Source of the DNA: JBBARC01 sp040400005
Lineage (GTDB): Bacteria; Pseudomonadota; Alphaproteobacteria; Acetobacterales; Acetobacteraceae
DNA length: 54,170 nucleotides
Direction of reading: 5' to 3'
Assembly: GCA_040400005.1 (NCBI GenBank)
Contig: JBBARC010000018.1
Location: 1 to 54,170 of the forward strand
Part shown: in pieces, positions 1 to 7,349 of the stretch
Position numbering within the stretch: position 1 is the stretch's first letter
How the letters are laid out: each line of letters begins with the position of its first letter
The notes under the pieces: model-generated
The model's input: only the letters and a program-made list of their open reading frames with translations
Databases searched by the model: none
Told to the model about the DNA's origin: nothing
Position numbers and translations under genes: made by a program

Positions 1-32
1 AGACCCTTAACGCCTAGGGGCTTGGGAGTTAC

Positions 33-55
33 CTTTTTCTTCAGAAAAAGAAGAA
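33..55. repeat. Partial copy (one arm) of the dispersed palindromic element
   Basis: A near-perfect palindrome (CTTTTTCT-TC-AGAAAAAG, extended by AAG) matches the inner hairpin of the arms found in seven other intergenic places in this window. The rest of the element is missing or lies outside the window. Confidence 0.75.
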
Positions 56-157
56 CCTTCCCTTGTCTCTTTTTCCTACACTTAGTCTAAAAATTAACTC
101 GCTAGCTTTTTGGCCCATTTTAGCCTAATCCTAGGTCCTTATCGTGGTGAGTGTACA

Positions 158-934
158 ATGGCGTCCAAAACCGCATTGCGCGGGGTTTTACTGGGGGTAA
201 TCGGGCTTGCCACACCGGCGGGCGCGGGGCCGGTGAATGGCAATTGGATTGCTAATGGTTCGTTTGAAACCTCTACCACGACGCAATCGACGAAAATGAC
301 CAACAGCAATGTTAGCGGCTGGGCGACCACGTCGGGCTACACGTTTTTGGTTTACCCTGGGAAAGCGACGGTTAACCTGGATCCGGCGTTGAACGATTCG
401 ACGTTGTATTTGTATGGGGGGGGGGCGTTTCCCAGCACCAGCCCGGATGGCGGCAATTTTCTGGTGTCTGACGGCGGCTATCTGACCGGCTACGAATCGC
501 AAACGCTGACTGGGCTAACCATTGGCACGCGGTATGAGGCAACATTCTGGCAGGCGGCTGGCCAGCAGTTTAGTTTTAGTGGGACGACCACCGAGCAATG
601 GAGGGTGGGGTTTGGCACCAGCTATGCGAGCTCCAGTTTCCAGACCACGACGCTGATGTCTACGCCGAGCCAGAGTTTTATTGGCTGGAACAAGCAGACA
701 TTGTCGTTTATTGCCACCGCCACTACCGAATTTTTGTCGTTTGAGGCGTTGGGCACGCCGTCTGGCCAGCCGCCGTTTGTGCTGCTTGATGGGGTGACGT
801 TTACGGTGCCTGAGCCAGGATCTATCGCGCTGTTTGGCGGCTGCTTGCTGGTGTTACTGGGGACGCGGGCCCGCGCCCGCTATGCGCTTACGGCGTTGGT
901 TTCACTTGAAGCGGTGACCCAGAAACACCGGTAA
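158..934 (+). CDS. PEP-CTERM sorting domain protein, exported
   Basis: Predicted exported protein of 258 residues. The N-terminus is a signal peptide (Lys at residue 4, hydrophobic stretch about 9-22, Ala-rich cleavage region) followed by the start of the mature chain, NGSFE, which is common in PEP-CTERM proteins. Near the end is VPEPGSIALFGG, a short hydrophobic helix and an Arg cluster: the exosortase sorting signal. The body is rich in Ser, Thr, Gly and aromatic residues. I chose ATG 158 because the frame upstream (to 110) adds a non-hydrophobic extension ahead of the signal peptide. A run of ten G at 416-425 lies inside the gene. The tail continues about 20 residues past the Arg cluster and overlaps the convergent glycosyltransferase gene by 33 bp, which is longer than usual. 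The substrate and role of the mature protein are not known. Confidence 0.8.
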   Translation: MASKTALRGVLLGVIGLATPAGAGPVNGNWIANGSFETSTTTQSTKMTNSNVSGWATTSGYTFLVYPGKATVNLDPALNDSTLYLYGGGAFPSTSPDGGNFLVSDGGYLTGYESQTLTGLTIGTRYEATFWQAAGQQFSFSGTTTEQWRVGFGTSYASSSFQTTTLMSTPSQSFIGWNKQTLSFIATATTEFLSFEALGTPSGQPPFVLLDGVTFTVPEPGSIALFGGCLLVLLGTRARARYALTALVSLEAVTQKHR

Positions 935-2539
935 CAGCATGGCGGGTTTGCCGGCATGGTGCAGCAGCACCGGCGGCAGCGCGGTGATTGCGGCGAAACT
1001 ATCGCCAAACCGCTCGGTAATGTCGGCGAGACTATAGCGCGGTGCGACGATAATCATGTCGGCGCCGCGATAATCGCTGGCCGGCCGGGTTAGCCCGTAT
1101 TGGCGCGGATCGTAGCCCAGGCAGATGACCGGGGCGGCGCCATGCAGGGCGTAATCGACCTTGCCGGTATCGTTCCACCGTGTGCCGGCGACCACCAGCC
1201 CGTGGCCTAACAGCCTGCGGGCGGCGAGCTGGTTACGCAGATCGGTCCAATCGACCAGGGCCATGCCGGGATCGTGGCCCAGGCCGAACGCTGGCAGCAC
1301 ATTTGGCAGCCAGTTAAACCGTGCGTTGCTGCCGACCACCAGCATGCCAAGCGGCACCAGCAGTGCGGTTGCCAGCACCATGCGGCGCAGCCAGCGGCTG
1401 GTTGCAATGTGGTGTGCAACCCCCGCCCCGAGCAACGGCAAACCCAGCATGGCGGCCGGGGCGGCCCAGTGAAACAGCACGTGGCCGCGCAGGGAAATGG
1501 CTGCGAACACCACCAGGCTGGGCAGGCTGAGGCAGGCCAGCAGCCAGCCCGAGGATGCCGCCGGGCCGCGCCGGACCGCGCGCGCCAGACACAGCAGCAA
1601 AGGCACAAAGATCCACGGCAGAAAAAACAAGGCTTCGCCGCCAAGTGTCGCCAGCGGCCCGAGCAGGTGCCAGCTATCACCCGTGGCGCGCCCGCCCTGA
1701 AACAGGAACGACACAAAGCCATGGCGGACATTCCACGCCAGCACGGGGGCAAACAGCAGCGCTGCCAGAAGTGCCGCCACATAGGGCTGCGGCCGTAACA
1801 GCCAGCGCCGGTGGGTGGGCTGGCTTAGCAGGTAAAGCCCAACACCCGCGGCGGGCAGCACGGCGGTGTATTTGGAACATAAGGCGAGGCCAAAGCCGCC
1901 GCCGACCCCCAGCCACCAGCGCCAGGCGGCCGGGCCGTGGGCTGGTAAGGCACGCACCAAACACAGCGTGGCGCCCAGCATGGCGGCGATCAGCGGCCCA
2001 TCGGGCAGCACCCAAGCGCCGGCTGTTACCGCCAAAACCGGGGTTAAGTTAAGCAAAACCACCGCCCAAAACCCGGCCCGCGGCCCAAACATGGTGGCCG
2101 CCAGTTGGTACATTAGCCAGGTGCTGAGCGAAAACAGCGCAATGAACGGGAGGCGCACGACAAAAGCGCCATCGGTGCCGGCAAGCTGGGCTGCTGCCCA
2201 GGCCAGCCACCAGGCGGCCGGGGGGTGGTCGACATAGCCCAGCCGAAACGCGCGGCCGGCCGCCACCATGTAGCTTTCGTCGATGCCCAAACCCATGCTG
2301 GCGGCAAATGCCAGGCGCGCGGCCAAGCTTGCCAGCATGACCAAAGCCAGTGCTGCGTGCGGCGTGGCGCGTAAGCCCTGGCTGAGATGCCAGGGGCGCG
2401 GCCATTCGGGCGCCCCGGCGCCGCCAGCAGATGGCCTGCCGCCAGCAGATGGCCTGCCGCCAGCAGATGGCCCAGCGCCAGCCGATTGATTACCTGTTGA
2501 TGGGCCTAGTGGCCCGGCGCGCGGCGCGGCCAGCGGCAA
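902..2539 (-). CDS. GT39/ArnT-like integral membrane glycosyltransferase
   Basis: Polytopic protein of 545 residues that resembles dolichyl-phosphate-mannose mannosyltransferase-like enzymes (PMT_2, GT39), which move sugars from polyprenyl phosphates at the outer face of the inner membrane. After the first membrane helix comes GIDESYMVA, then YVDHPPAAWW; the acidic pair in the first loop and the DHPP motif are typical of the family. About ten further hydrophobic segments follow, then a soluble C-terminal region. The first 50 residues are a low-complexity Ser/Ala/Gly/Arg/Pro stretch made by an 18-bp tandem repeat (2421-2474). The start is uncertain: 2539 is a TTG codon and no strong ribosome site is seen. 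Its acceptor cannot be told from sequence. Confidence 0.82.
   Translation of the reverse strand: MPLAAPRAGPLGPSTGNQSAGAGPSAGGRPSAGGRPSAGGAGAPEWPRPWHLSQGLRATPHAALALVMLASLAARLAFAASMGLGIDESYMVAAGRAFRLGYVDHPPAAWWLAWAAAQLAGTDGAFVVRLPFIALFSLSTWLMYQLAATMFGPRAGFWAVVLLNLTPVLAVTAGAWVLPDGPLIAAMLGATLCLVRALPAHGPAAWRWWLGVGGGFGLALCSKYTAVLPAAGVGLYLLSQPTHRRWLLRPQPYVAALLAALLFAPVLAWNVRHGFVSFLFQGGRATGDSWHLLGPLATLGGEALFFLPWIFVPLLLCLARAVRRGPAASSGWLLACLSLPSLVVFAAISLRGHVLFHWAAPAAMLGLPLLGAGVAHHIATSRWLRRMVLATALLVPLGMLVVGSNARFNWLPNVLPAFGLGHDPGMALVDWTDLRNQLAARRLLGHGLVVAGTRWNDTGKVDYALHGAAPVICLGYDPRQYGLTRPASDYRGADMIIVAPRYSLADITERFGDSFAAITALPPVLLHHAGKPAMLLPVFLGHRFK
2421..2474. repeat. 18-bp tandem repeat, three copies, in the 5' end of the GT39 gene
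   Basis: The unit CCGCCAGCAGATGGCCTG occurs at 2421-2438 and 2439-2456 exactly, and at 2457-2474 with two changes. The unit is a multiple of three, so copy changes would keep the frame and add or remove six residues of the Ser-Ala-Gly-Gly-Arg-Pro type. Confidence 0.9.
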
Positions 2540-2593
2540 TTCAAGGACCGGGCCAGCGGCGGCCGTAGTTTGAAAATTGGTGATGTCGCGGCC

Positions 2594-2620
2594 CCCTTCT
2601 GGTGCCGTTGCACCAGAGGG
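2594..2620 (-). terminator. Strong hairpin between the ParB-like gene and the GT39 gene
   Basis: TCTGGTGC (2598-2605) pairs perfectly with GCACCAGA (2610-2617) around a CGTT loop, with three more G-C pairs outside a single bulge. It lies downstream of the ParB-like gene on the minus strand. No T-run follows, so termination is only a guess; it may instead stabilise the 3' end. Confidence 0.4.
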
Positions 2621-2694
2621 CTATGCACGCGCAAGCTTACCGCAGACTGACCCCGCAACAAGCACTATTCAGCACACTGGCGGCACCTTGCGGC

Positions 2695-3336
2695 TTAATC
2701 GGGGCCGAGCAGGCCTTGCGCATCATCATGGCTAGGCCCGCACCAGCCCGGCAAGTATTTGGCATCAGCCGATTTCGCCAGCCTATAGGCGGCCTCCAGC
2801 GCGGTTGCGAAATCATGCACCACGGTTTTTGCCTTGACCCGCCGGCGCAAAAAATCAGCCCAGCAGAATTCGCTGAACGGCGTTACCTCTTTGGCGAAGC
2901 CGCCGGCCCGGCGCAGGGCGCCTGCCAGGCTGCGGTAGGGATCATCTTGCAACGCGGCGATGGAGGTGGGGATCTCGTCAAAATCAACCCGGCGGCCTTT
3001 CGCGTCGTACGGGTGGCACCAGCCGCGGTTATCTGCGTAAATCCACAATGCGGCTTGGTCTAACCCGCTCAGATCGCTGACAATTGTGACCAAAACCGAT
3101 TTGGCCCCTTCATCATGCAGCGCGCGCACCAGGTGATGATGATCGGTGACGTAATGCCGCCCCTTGGGCCCGAGCATCACCGGCACCAAATGGCTGCCAA
3201 TAAACCCTGCCCGGTGTTCGGCCGAAAGCCCGGCCCAGTGGCGGCGTTTTTCCCCAACCTCGCGCAACCCCACGGTGATCTGGGTTGGCCGCAACTGGCT
3301 GATCGGCACTGTTTGCACAATTGGATCACGCTGCAT
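2695..3336 (-). CDS. ParB-like (ParBc_2 type) protein
   Basis: A 213-residue protein that looks like the putative ParB-like nuclease family (ParB/Srx fold), not the chromosome-partition ParB. The start, VQTVPISQLRPTQ, is the usual ParB-like opening; then VTDHHHLVRALHDEG (about residues 64-78) is the family's D-x-H-H motif in the position of the GxRR box of ParB. No helix-turn-helix or CTPase-type C-terminal region is seen. It stands alone between the GT39 gene and the pqqA terminator, on the same strand as both, and has no parA partner here. Function is not known; the family call is fairly secure, while nuclease activity is only a family suggestion. Confidence 0.75.
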   Translation of the reverse strand: MQRDPIVQTVPISQLRPTQITVGLREVGEKRRHWAGLSAEHRAGFIGSHLVPVMLGPKGRHYVTDHHHLVRALHDEGAKSVLVTIVSDLSGLDQAALWIYADNRGWCHPYDAKGRRVDFDEIPTSIAALQDDPYRSLAGALRRAGGFAKEVTPFSEFCWADFLRRRVKAKTVVHDFATALEAAYRLAKSADAKYLPGWCGPSHDDAQGLLGPD

Positions 3337-3365
3337 CGGCCTGTTTCCCTATCACCAGCGGCGAC

Positions 3366-3395
3366 AAAAAACGCCGCCACATCACTGTGGCGGCG
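3366..3395 (-). terminator. Rho-independent terminator downstream of pqqA
   Basis: On the minus strand a perfect 9-bp stem (CGCCGCCAC at 3387-3395 paired with 3372-3380) with a 6-base loop is followed by six T (A at 3366-3371 on the plus strand). It lies about 60 bases past the pqqA stop and just before the ParB-like gene, so pqqA is likely its own transcription unit. Confidence 0.88.
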
Positions 3396-3452
3396 CCTTG
3401 GTAAGATAGTCAAAAAAACACAATCCGGCGATTATGGGCCGCCGGGGTGACG

Positions 3453-3530
3453 TCAGGCTTTAGCCGAGACGTAGCTGTTGATCTCGGCGCCCAGCGCCAC
3501 TTCAACAATCTTTGGTTTGGTCCATCGCAT
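3453..3530 (-). CDS. pqqA: PqqA, precursor peptide of pyrroloquinoline quinone
   Basis: A 25-codon gene, far below normal gene-calling limits. The peptide starts MRWTKPKIVE and continues with LGAEINSYVSAKA, matching the PqqA pattern in which a Glu and a Tyr four residues apart (E-I-N-S-Y, residues 18-22) are cross-linked by PqqE and become the carbon frame of PQQ. The W-x-x-P opening and GAEINSYV core are like PqqA of acetic acid bacteria. A GGGAG ribosome site stands 9 bases before ATG 3530; the ATG at 3536 is too close to it. No pqqB, C, D or E lies in this window, so this is an orphan copy, and it has its own terminator. PQQ serves periplasmic alcohol and sugar dehydrogenases. The call rests on motif and length only. 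Confidence 0.85.
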   Translation of the reverse strand: MRWTKPKIVEVALGAEINSYVSAKA

Positions 3531-3815
3531 GCGCATTTACTCCCACCAGTTGACCGGCCTGACACTGGCAAGTGCGACACACCCCGTCAACACAAACCAG
3601 CGTTAACCACCCGCAATCGCGCATCAACGGTTGCAACCTTGGCCCGGATTGCCACATGGTGAGATTGGGAAGCAGGCGATACGCCCACCCTAATCACGAC
3701 GACCGCAAACTCCGCCGCGCTTTTTTATGCGGCACGCCGGCCCTCAAACCCTACCGCGCCACAGGCATTTCGCCACACGCGGTTTTTTTTGCAAAACTAA
3801 GAAAGGATTTTTTCC
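3531..3815. other. Intergenic region between pqqA and hfq
   Basis: This 285-base stretch should hold the divergent promoters of pqqA and hfq. An AAGAAAGGA ribosome site at about 3799-3807 serves the GTG start of hfq. I see no tRNA, no further short gene and no clear operator. It is richer in A+T near hfq, with short T-runs at 3721-3726 and 3783-3790. Confidence 0.6.
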
Positions 3816-4097
3816 GTGGCCACTGAAAAAGCACAGAATGTGCAGGACGTTTTTCTTAATCACGTGCGCAAAACCAAAACCCCGGTGACGGTGTTTCTGG
3901 TTAATGGCGTAAAATTACAGGGCATCATCACCTGGTTTGATAATTTCTCGGTGCTGCTGCGCCGCGACGGGCATACCCAACTGGTGTACAAACACGCCAT
4001 TAGCACGGTGATGCCAGGCGCGCCCATTCAACTGTTCGATGCCAGCAAAGCCGACGCACCGGTGCGGGAGAACGACGCTGCCGAAATCGAATTCTGA
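3816..4097 (+). CDS. hfq: RNA chaperone Hfq
   Basis: Sm-like hexameric RNA chaperone that pairs small RNAs with mRNAs. The 93-residue protein carries the Sm1 region (VQDVFLNHVRKTKTPVTVFL, NGVKLQGIITWFDNFSVLL) and the Sm2 motif YKHAISTVMP, with the proximal-face residues Q8-like, F42-like, Y-K-H in place. A short acidic tail follows residue 80, as in other alphaproteobacterial Hfq proteins. The start is GTG, with AAGAAAGGA about 9 bases upstream. hflX follows in the same direction, the usual hfq-hflX order. The gap between them holds a perfect 13-bp hairpin that may end hfq mRNA or control hflX. Confidence 0.97.
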   Translation: MATEKAQNVQDVFLNHVRKTKTPVTVFLVNGVKLQGIITWFDNFSVLLRRDGHTQLVYKHAISTVMPGAPIQLFDASKADAPVRENDAAEIEF

Positions 4098-4112
4098 GCC
4101 ACACCAGCCGAC

Positions 4113-4146
4113 CATCGGCGCGCCGCCAACCAGCGGCGCGCCGATG
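4113..4146 (+). promoter_or_regulatory. Perfect 13-bp hairpin that includes the hflX start codon
   Basis: CATCGGCGCGCCG (4113-4125) pairs exactly with CGGCGCGCCGATG (4134-4146) around the loop CCAACCAG. The last three bases are the proposed hflX ATG. As RNA this would be a very stable stem that hides the start and leaves no ribosome site free. No T-run follows, so an ordinary terminator is less likely. Confidence 0.7.
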
Positions 4147-5406
4147 CGGGCATGCGTTGTTTTACCGTGGGAAAAACCGCCGGGCGGTGAAAACCGCGCT
4201 GCCGACGCGCGGCTGGCCGAAGCTGTTGGCCTGGCCGCCTCGATCGGCCTCGTTGTCGTTCATACCGCGATCCTGCCCCTGCGCGCGCGCAGGCCAGCAA
4301 CTTTGCTGGGTAGCGGGCAGATCGAGGCGTTAAAGGCACATCTGGCCGAGCAGGATGTTGGGCTGACCGTGATCGATGCCGCGCTGACCCCGGTGCAGCA
4401 GCGCAATTTGGAACGCGGGCTTGGCACTAAAGTGATCGACCGCACCGGTCTCATTCTCGATATTTTCGGCGCCCGTGCTGCTAGCGCCGAGGGTGTGCTG
4501 CAGGTGGAGTTGGCGCATTTGGATTACCAGCGCAGCCGCCTGGTGCGATCGTGGACGCATCTTGAACGCCAGCGCGGCGGCTTTGGCTTTTTGGGCGGCC
4601 CTGGCGAAACCCAGATCGAGGCCGATCGCCGCCTGATTGGCGACCGTATTGCCCGCCTTAAACGGGAATTAGAACAGGTGCGCCGCACCCGCGGCCTGCA
4701 CCGCCAGGCGCGCAAACGGGTGCCGTTTCCCGTTGTCGCCCTGGTAGGCTACACTAACGCCGGCAAATCGACCCTGTTTAACACCCTCACTGGTGCTGAT
4801 GTCAGCGCCCGTGACCAACTGTTTGCAACCCTCGACCCGACCATGCGCGGCCTTACTTTGCCTTCCGGCCGCCGGGTGATCTTGTCTGATACCGTGGGGT
4901 TTATTAGCGAACTGCCGACCGAACTGGTGGCAGCCTTTCGCGCAACGCTGGAAGAAGTGGCCGAGGCCGATGTGCTGCTGCACGTGCGCGATATCGCCCA
5001 CCCCGATAGCGCCGCCCAATCGCGCGATGTGCATGCCGTGCTGGATGCCATGGTGCGCGATGGCGCGCTTCGCGAAGACTGGCGCGCCCGCACCATTGAA
5101 ATCGCCAATAAATCTGATCTTTTGCAAGACGACATGCCGGCCGGCACCACCGGCTGCCTGCGCGTATCGGCCCTGACCGGCAACGGGCTGCCGGCCCTGG
5201 CCGCCGCCCTTGATGCGCGCATGCTGGCCGGGCTGGATCAGGCGGACTACGATATCGCCCATAACGATGGCGCCCGCCTAGCCTGGCTGTATCAGCACGG
5301 CGAAGTGATTGGCCGCACCGATGACGAGACCATGGCGCATTTAACCGTGCGTCTGCGGCCAGAAGAACGCGCCCGCTTTGAAGCCCGCGAAATTATCCCC
5401 GGGTGA
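4144..5406 (+). CDS. hflX: GTPase HflX
   Basis: Ribosome-associated GTPase that splits stalled or heat-damaged 70S ribosomes. In the 420-residue protein an N-terminal HflX domain (RPATLLGSGQIEAL near residue 45) leads into a coiled-coil linker (ERQRGGFGFLGGPGETQIE, then a charged helix) and the G domain: GYTNAGKST (about 202-210), DTVGFISELP (G3) and NKSDLL (G4). The C-terminal subdomain follows. Start choice is not settled: ATG 4144 gives a normal family length but lies in a hairpin stem without a clear ribosome site; an in-frame ATG at 4039 inside hfq is also possible. The stop overlaps the GTG of the next gene (GTGA), so those two are coupled. Confidence 0.95.
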   Translation: MRACVVLPWEKPPGGENRAADARLAEAVGLAASIGLVVVHTAILPLRARRPATLLGSGQIEALKAHLAEQDVGLTVIDAALTPVQQRNLERGLGTKVIDRTGLILDIFGARAASAEGVLQVELAHLDYQRSRLVRSWTHLERQRGGFGFLGGPGETQIEADRRLIGDRIARLKRELEQVRRTRGLHRQARKRVPFPVVALVGYTNAGKSTLFNTLTGADVSARDQLFATLDPTMRGLTLPSGRRVILSDTVGFISELPTELVAAFRATLEEVAEADVLLHVRDIAHPDSAAQSRDVHAVLDAMVRDGALREDWRARTIEIANKSDLLQDDMPAGTTGCLRVSALTGNGLPALAAALDARMLAGLDQADYDIAHNDGARLAWLYQHGEVIGRTDDETMAHLTVRLRPEERARFEAREIIPG

Positions 5407-6233
5407 GCCGGTTTTCCACCAGCGACCAGCGGTTTCTTGATGATTTGGTAAGGCGCGTTGCCCGCCAGCACATTATGCCGTGGTTTCGCAAACTACCGCC
5501 CGGCGGCGTGCGGGCGAAATCTAGCGCCACTGACCTGGTGACCATTGCCGATGAGGCGGCCGAAACCGCGATTGCCGTAGCACTTGCGGAAAGATTTCCC
5601 GGTGCCCTGATCGTGGGTGAAGAAGCGGCCGCGACCGACCCTACCCTGATTGGGCAACTTAACGCAGCAGGCCTCGCTTTTGTTATCGACCCGATCGATG
5701 GCACGGCGAATTTTGCCGCCGGCCAGCCGCTGTTTGGGGTGATGCTGGCGGTGACCGAGCGGGGCAAAACCACCGCCGCCATTATTCACGATCCACTGTG
5801 CGATAGCTCATCCTGCGCCCAATTAGGCCTGGGTGCTTACGAAATCGACAGCACCGGCGCGCAAACCCCACTTGCCGTGGCCGCCGCCCCCGAGACGATC
5901 GCAACCTTACGCGGTATGGCTTCGTGGCGGTTCGCCGAACCGCAGCATCGGCCAAAAATACTGGCCAATCTGCAGCGCGTGGGGGCATCTTGGGATCACC
6001 GCTGCGCCGCCCACGAATACCGCGCCCTGGCCAGCGGCCACAGCGATTTTGTGCTGTTCAACCGCCTGCTGCCTTGGGACCATTTGGCTGGCGTTTTGCT
6101 GCACGCCGAAGCCGGCGGCGCGCACACAAAATTCGACGGATCCAGCTATCAGGTTGGCGAAACCAGCGGCGGGCTGATTTGCGCTGCCAACGCTGTTACA
6201 TGCGACATGCTTAGGCACGAACTTTTCAGATAA
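5403..6233 (+). CDS. Inositol monophosphatase family protein
   Basis: Member of the Mg2+-dependent, Li+-sensitive phosphatase family (IMPase/SuhB/HisN/CysQ). Metal-binding motifs are clear: GEE at 72-74, DPIDGT at 96-101 and PWDHLAG near 225-231. At 276 residues it is of normal size. The start is a GTG that overlaps the hflX stop, so it is translated from the hflX message. Alphaproteobacterial members next to hflX are often annotated as histidinol-phosphatase-like or inositol-phosphatase, and the true substrate cannot be told from this sequence. A degenerate copy of the palindromic element follows directly after the stop. Confidence 0.88.
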   Translation: MSRFSTSDQRFLDDLVRRVARQHIMPWFRKLPPGGVRAKSSATDLVTIADEAAETAIAVALAERFPGALIVGEEAAATDPTLIGQLNAAGLAFVIDPIDGTANFAAGQPLFGVMLAVTERGKTTAAIIHDPLCDSSSCAQLGLGAYEIDSTGAQTPLAVAAAPETIATLRGMASWRFAEPQHRPKILANLQRVGASWDHRCAAHEYRALASGHSDFVLFNRLLPWDHLAGVLLHAEAGGAHTKFDGSSYQVGETSGGLICAANAVTCDMLRHELFR

Positions 6234-6280
6234 GAATCATCTTTTGACTTCCGAAAAAGACGCAAAAAGACTTTTGTAAA
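6234..6280. repeat. Degenerate arm of the dispersed palindromic element
   Basis: CTTTTGACTTCCGAAAAAG followed by CGCAAAAAGACTTTT is recognisable as one arm (compare 24334-24374) with several changes that weaken the inner hairpin. As with other copies it begins right after a stop codon. No second arm is visible. Confidence 0.6.
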
Positions 6281-6308
6281 TGGGCGTTTGGGAGATCTGG
6301 CGGGGGGA

Positions 6309-7163
6309 TTAATCGCGCCGAAACTTTAGCACAAAATTATCGGCTTCTCCAATTGCCTTGTATTTGGCGTGATCCTTTTCGCCTAGCTCATAAGTTGGGG
6401 GGAGCGTCCAAACGCCTTTTTCGTAATGCTTGGTATCGCGCGGGTTGGCGTTCATCTCTGAGCTGCCAATAAATTTAAACCCCGCTTTCTCAATCAACTT
6501 TATCGCGTAATCCTGCCGCACATACCCATCATCTGCCTTCGGGTCCTGCGCCACACTGGCATCACCGCGGTGATCTTCCACCGCCAAAATACCACCCGGT
6601 TTCAACGCCGCATGAAACGCGGCTAACACCTCGGCGGTGTTTCCCAATTCCATCCAATTGTGCAAATTGCGGAACGTCAGCACGAAATCCACCGATCCTG
6701 GCGGCGCAATTGCGTAGGCGCCTGGGCCTAGATCGGTCACTTTAACGTGAGCTGCCAATACTGGGTCTGCCGCCAATTTCTCGCGAAACGCCGCACCCTG
6801 CTTGTGCAGCAAGTCACCCGCCGGCAAGGCGGCGTAATAGGTGCCGGAAGCCGCCAAATAGGGGGCTAAAATCTCGCTCCAATAGCCGCGGCCGGGCCAA
6901 ATTTCCACCACTGTCGCATCTGGCCGCAGGCCGAAAAAGGCCAGCTCCTCGGCTGGTTTGCGCGCCGTATCGCGGGTGATGAAATTGGCACTGCGGCGGC
7001 CACTGGCAACGGCCGCCTGCAAGGCTGCATCTGGGGCGCGCAGAGCTGCAGCATCTGAACCCGAGTTTTCCGCCCGTGCTGCCTCGCGCGGCAACCACGC
7101 ACTCATTAGCGCCATCGGCAACCATGCTGCCAGCAACGCCGCCTGCCGTTTTTTGCCCTGCAT
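6309..7163 (-). CDS. Exported SAM-dependent methyltransferase-like protein
   Basis: A 284-residue protein with a signal peptide (KKR, then a hydrophobic stretch to about residue 30, Ala-Arg-Ala cleavage region). The body is a class I methyltransferase fold: ATVVEIWPGRGYWSEIL is motif I with its glycines (about 82-98), and SVDFVLTFRNLHNWM is the motif IV region. It matches the 'predicted methyltransferase' group (COG4798-like) whose members have such leader peptides. SAM is not normally available in the periplasm, so either the leader is not cleaved or the fold has another role. It stands alone, with its start 187 bases from the next, divergent gene. Confidence 0.8.
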   Translation of the reverse strand: MQGKKRQAALLAAWLPMALMSAWLPREAARAENSGSDAAALRAPDAALQAAVASGRRSANFITRDTARKPAEELAFFGLRPDATVVEIWPGRGYWSEILAPYLAASGTYYAALPAGDLLHKQGAAFREKLAADPVLAAHVKVTDLGPGAYAIAPPGSVDFVLTFRNLHNWMELGNTAEVLAAFHAALKPGGILAVEDHRGDASVAQDPKADDGYVRQDYAIKLIEKAGFKFIGSSEMNANPRDTKHYEKGVWTLPPTYELGEKDHAKYKAIGEADNFVLKFRRD

Positions 7164-7305
7164 CAGAACTCTCCCCAGATTATCGTGCCCTTATTATCTA
7201 AGGTGACCAACCCCAGATTACAGTATTGCGCGGCGACGCATGAAACTTTGGCAAGCTCAGGCTTCGCCACAATGCTGCCATCACCGGCGTACATTGTGCG
7301 GCTTC

Positions 7306-7326
7306 GGGCAGCAGGTGATGCTGCCC
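7306..7326. promoter_or_regulatory. 8-bp perfect hairpin in the leader of the Tyr/Pro-repeat protein
   Basis: GGGCAGCA pairs with TGCTGCCC around a GGTGA loop, ending about 24 bases before ATG 7350 and just ahead of the AGAGGAG ribosome site. It could tune translation or mRNA life. There is no T-run, so it is not a typical terminator. Confidence 0.4.
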
Positions 7327-7349
7327 TAACCGATAGAGGAGATCACATT

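Noticed and set aside
1274..2052. Long plus-strand frames opposite the GT39 gene
   Set aside because: They are antisense frames kept open by high GC; composition is Arg/Pro/Gln-rich and no family is recognised.
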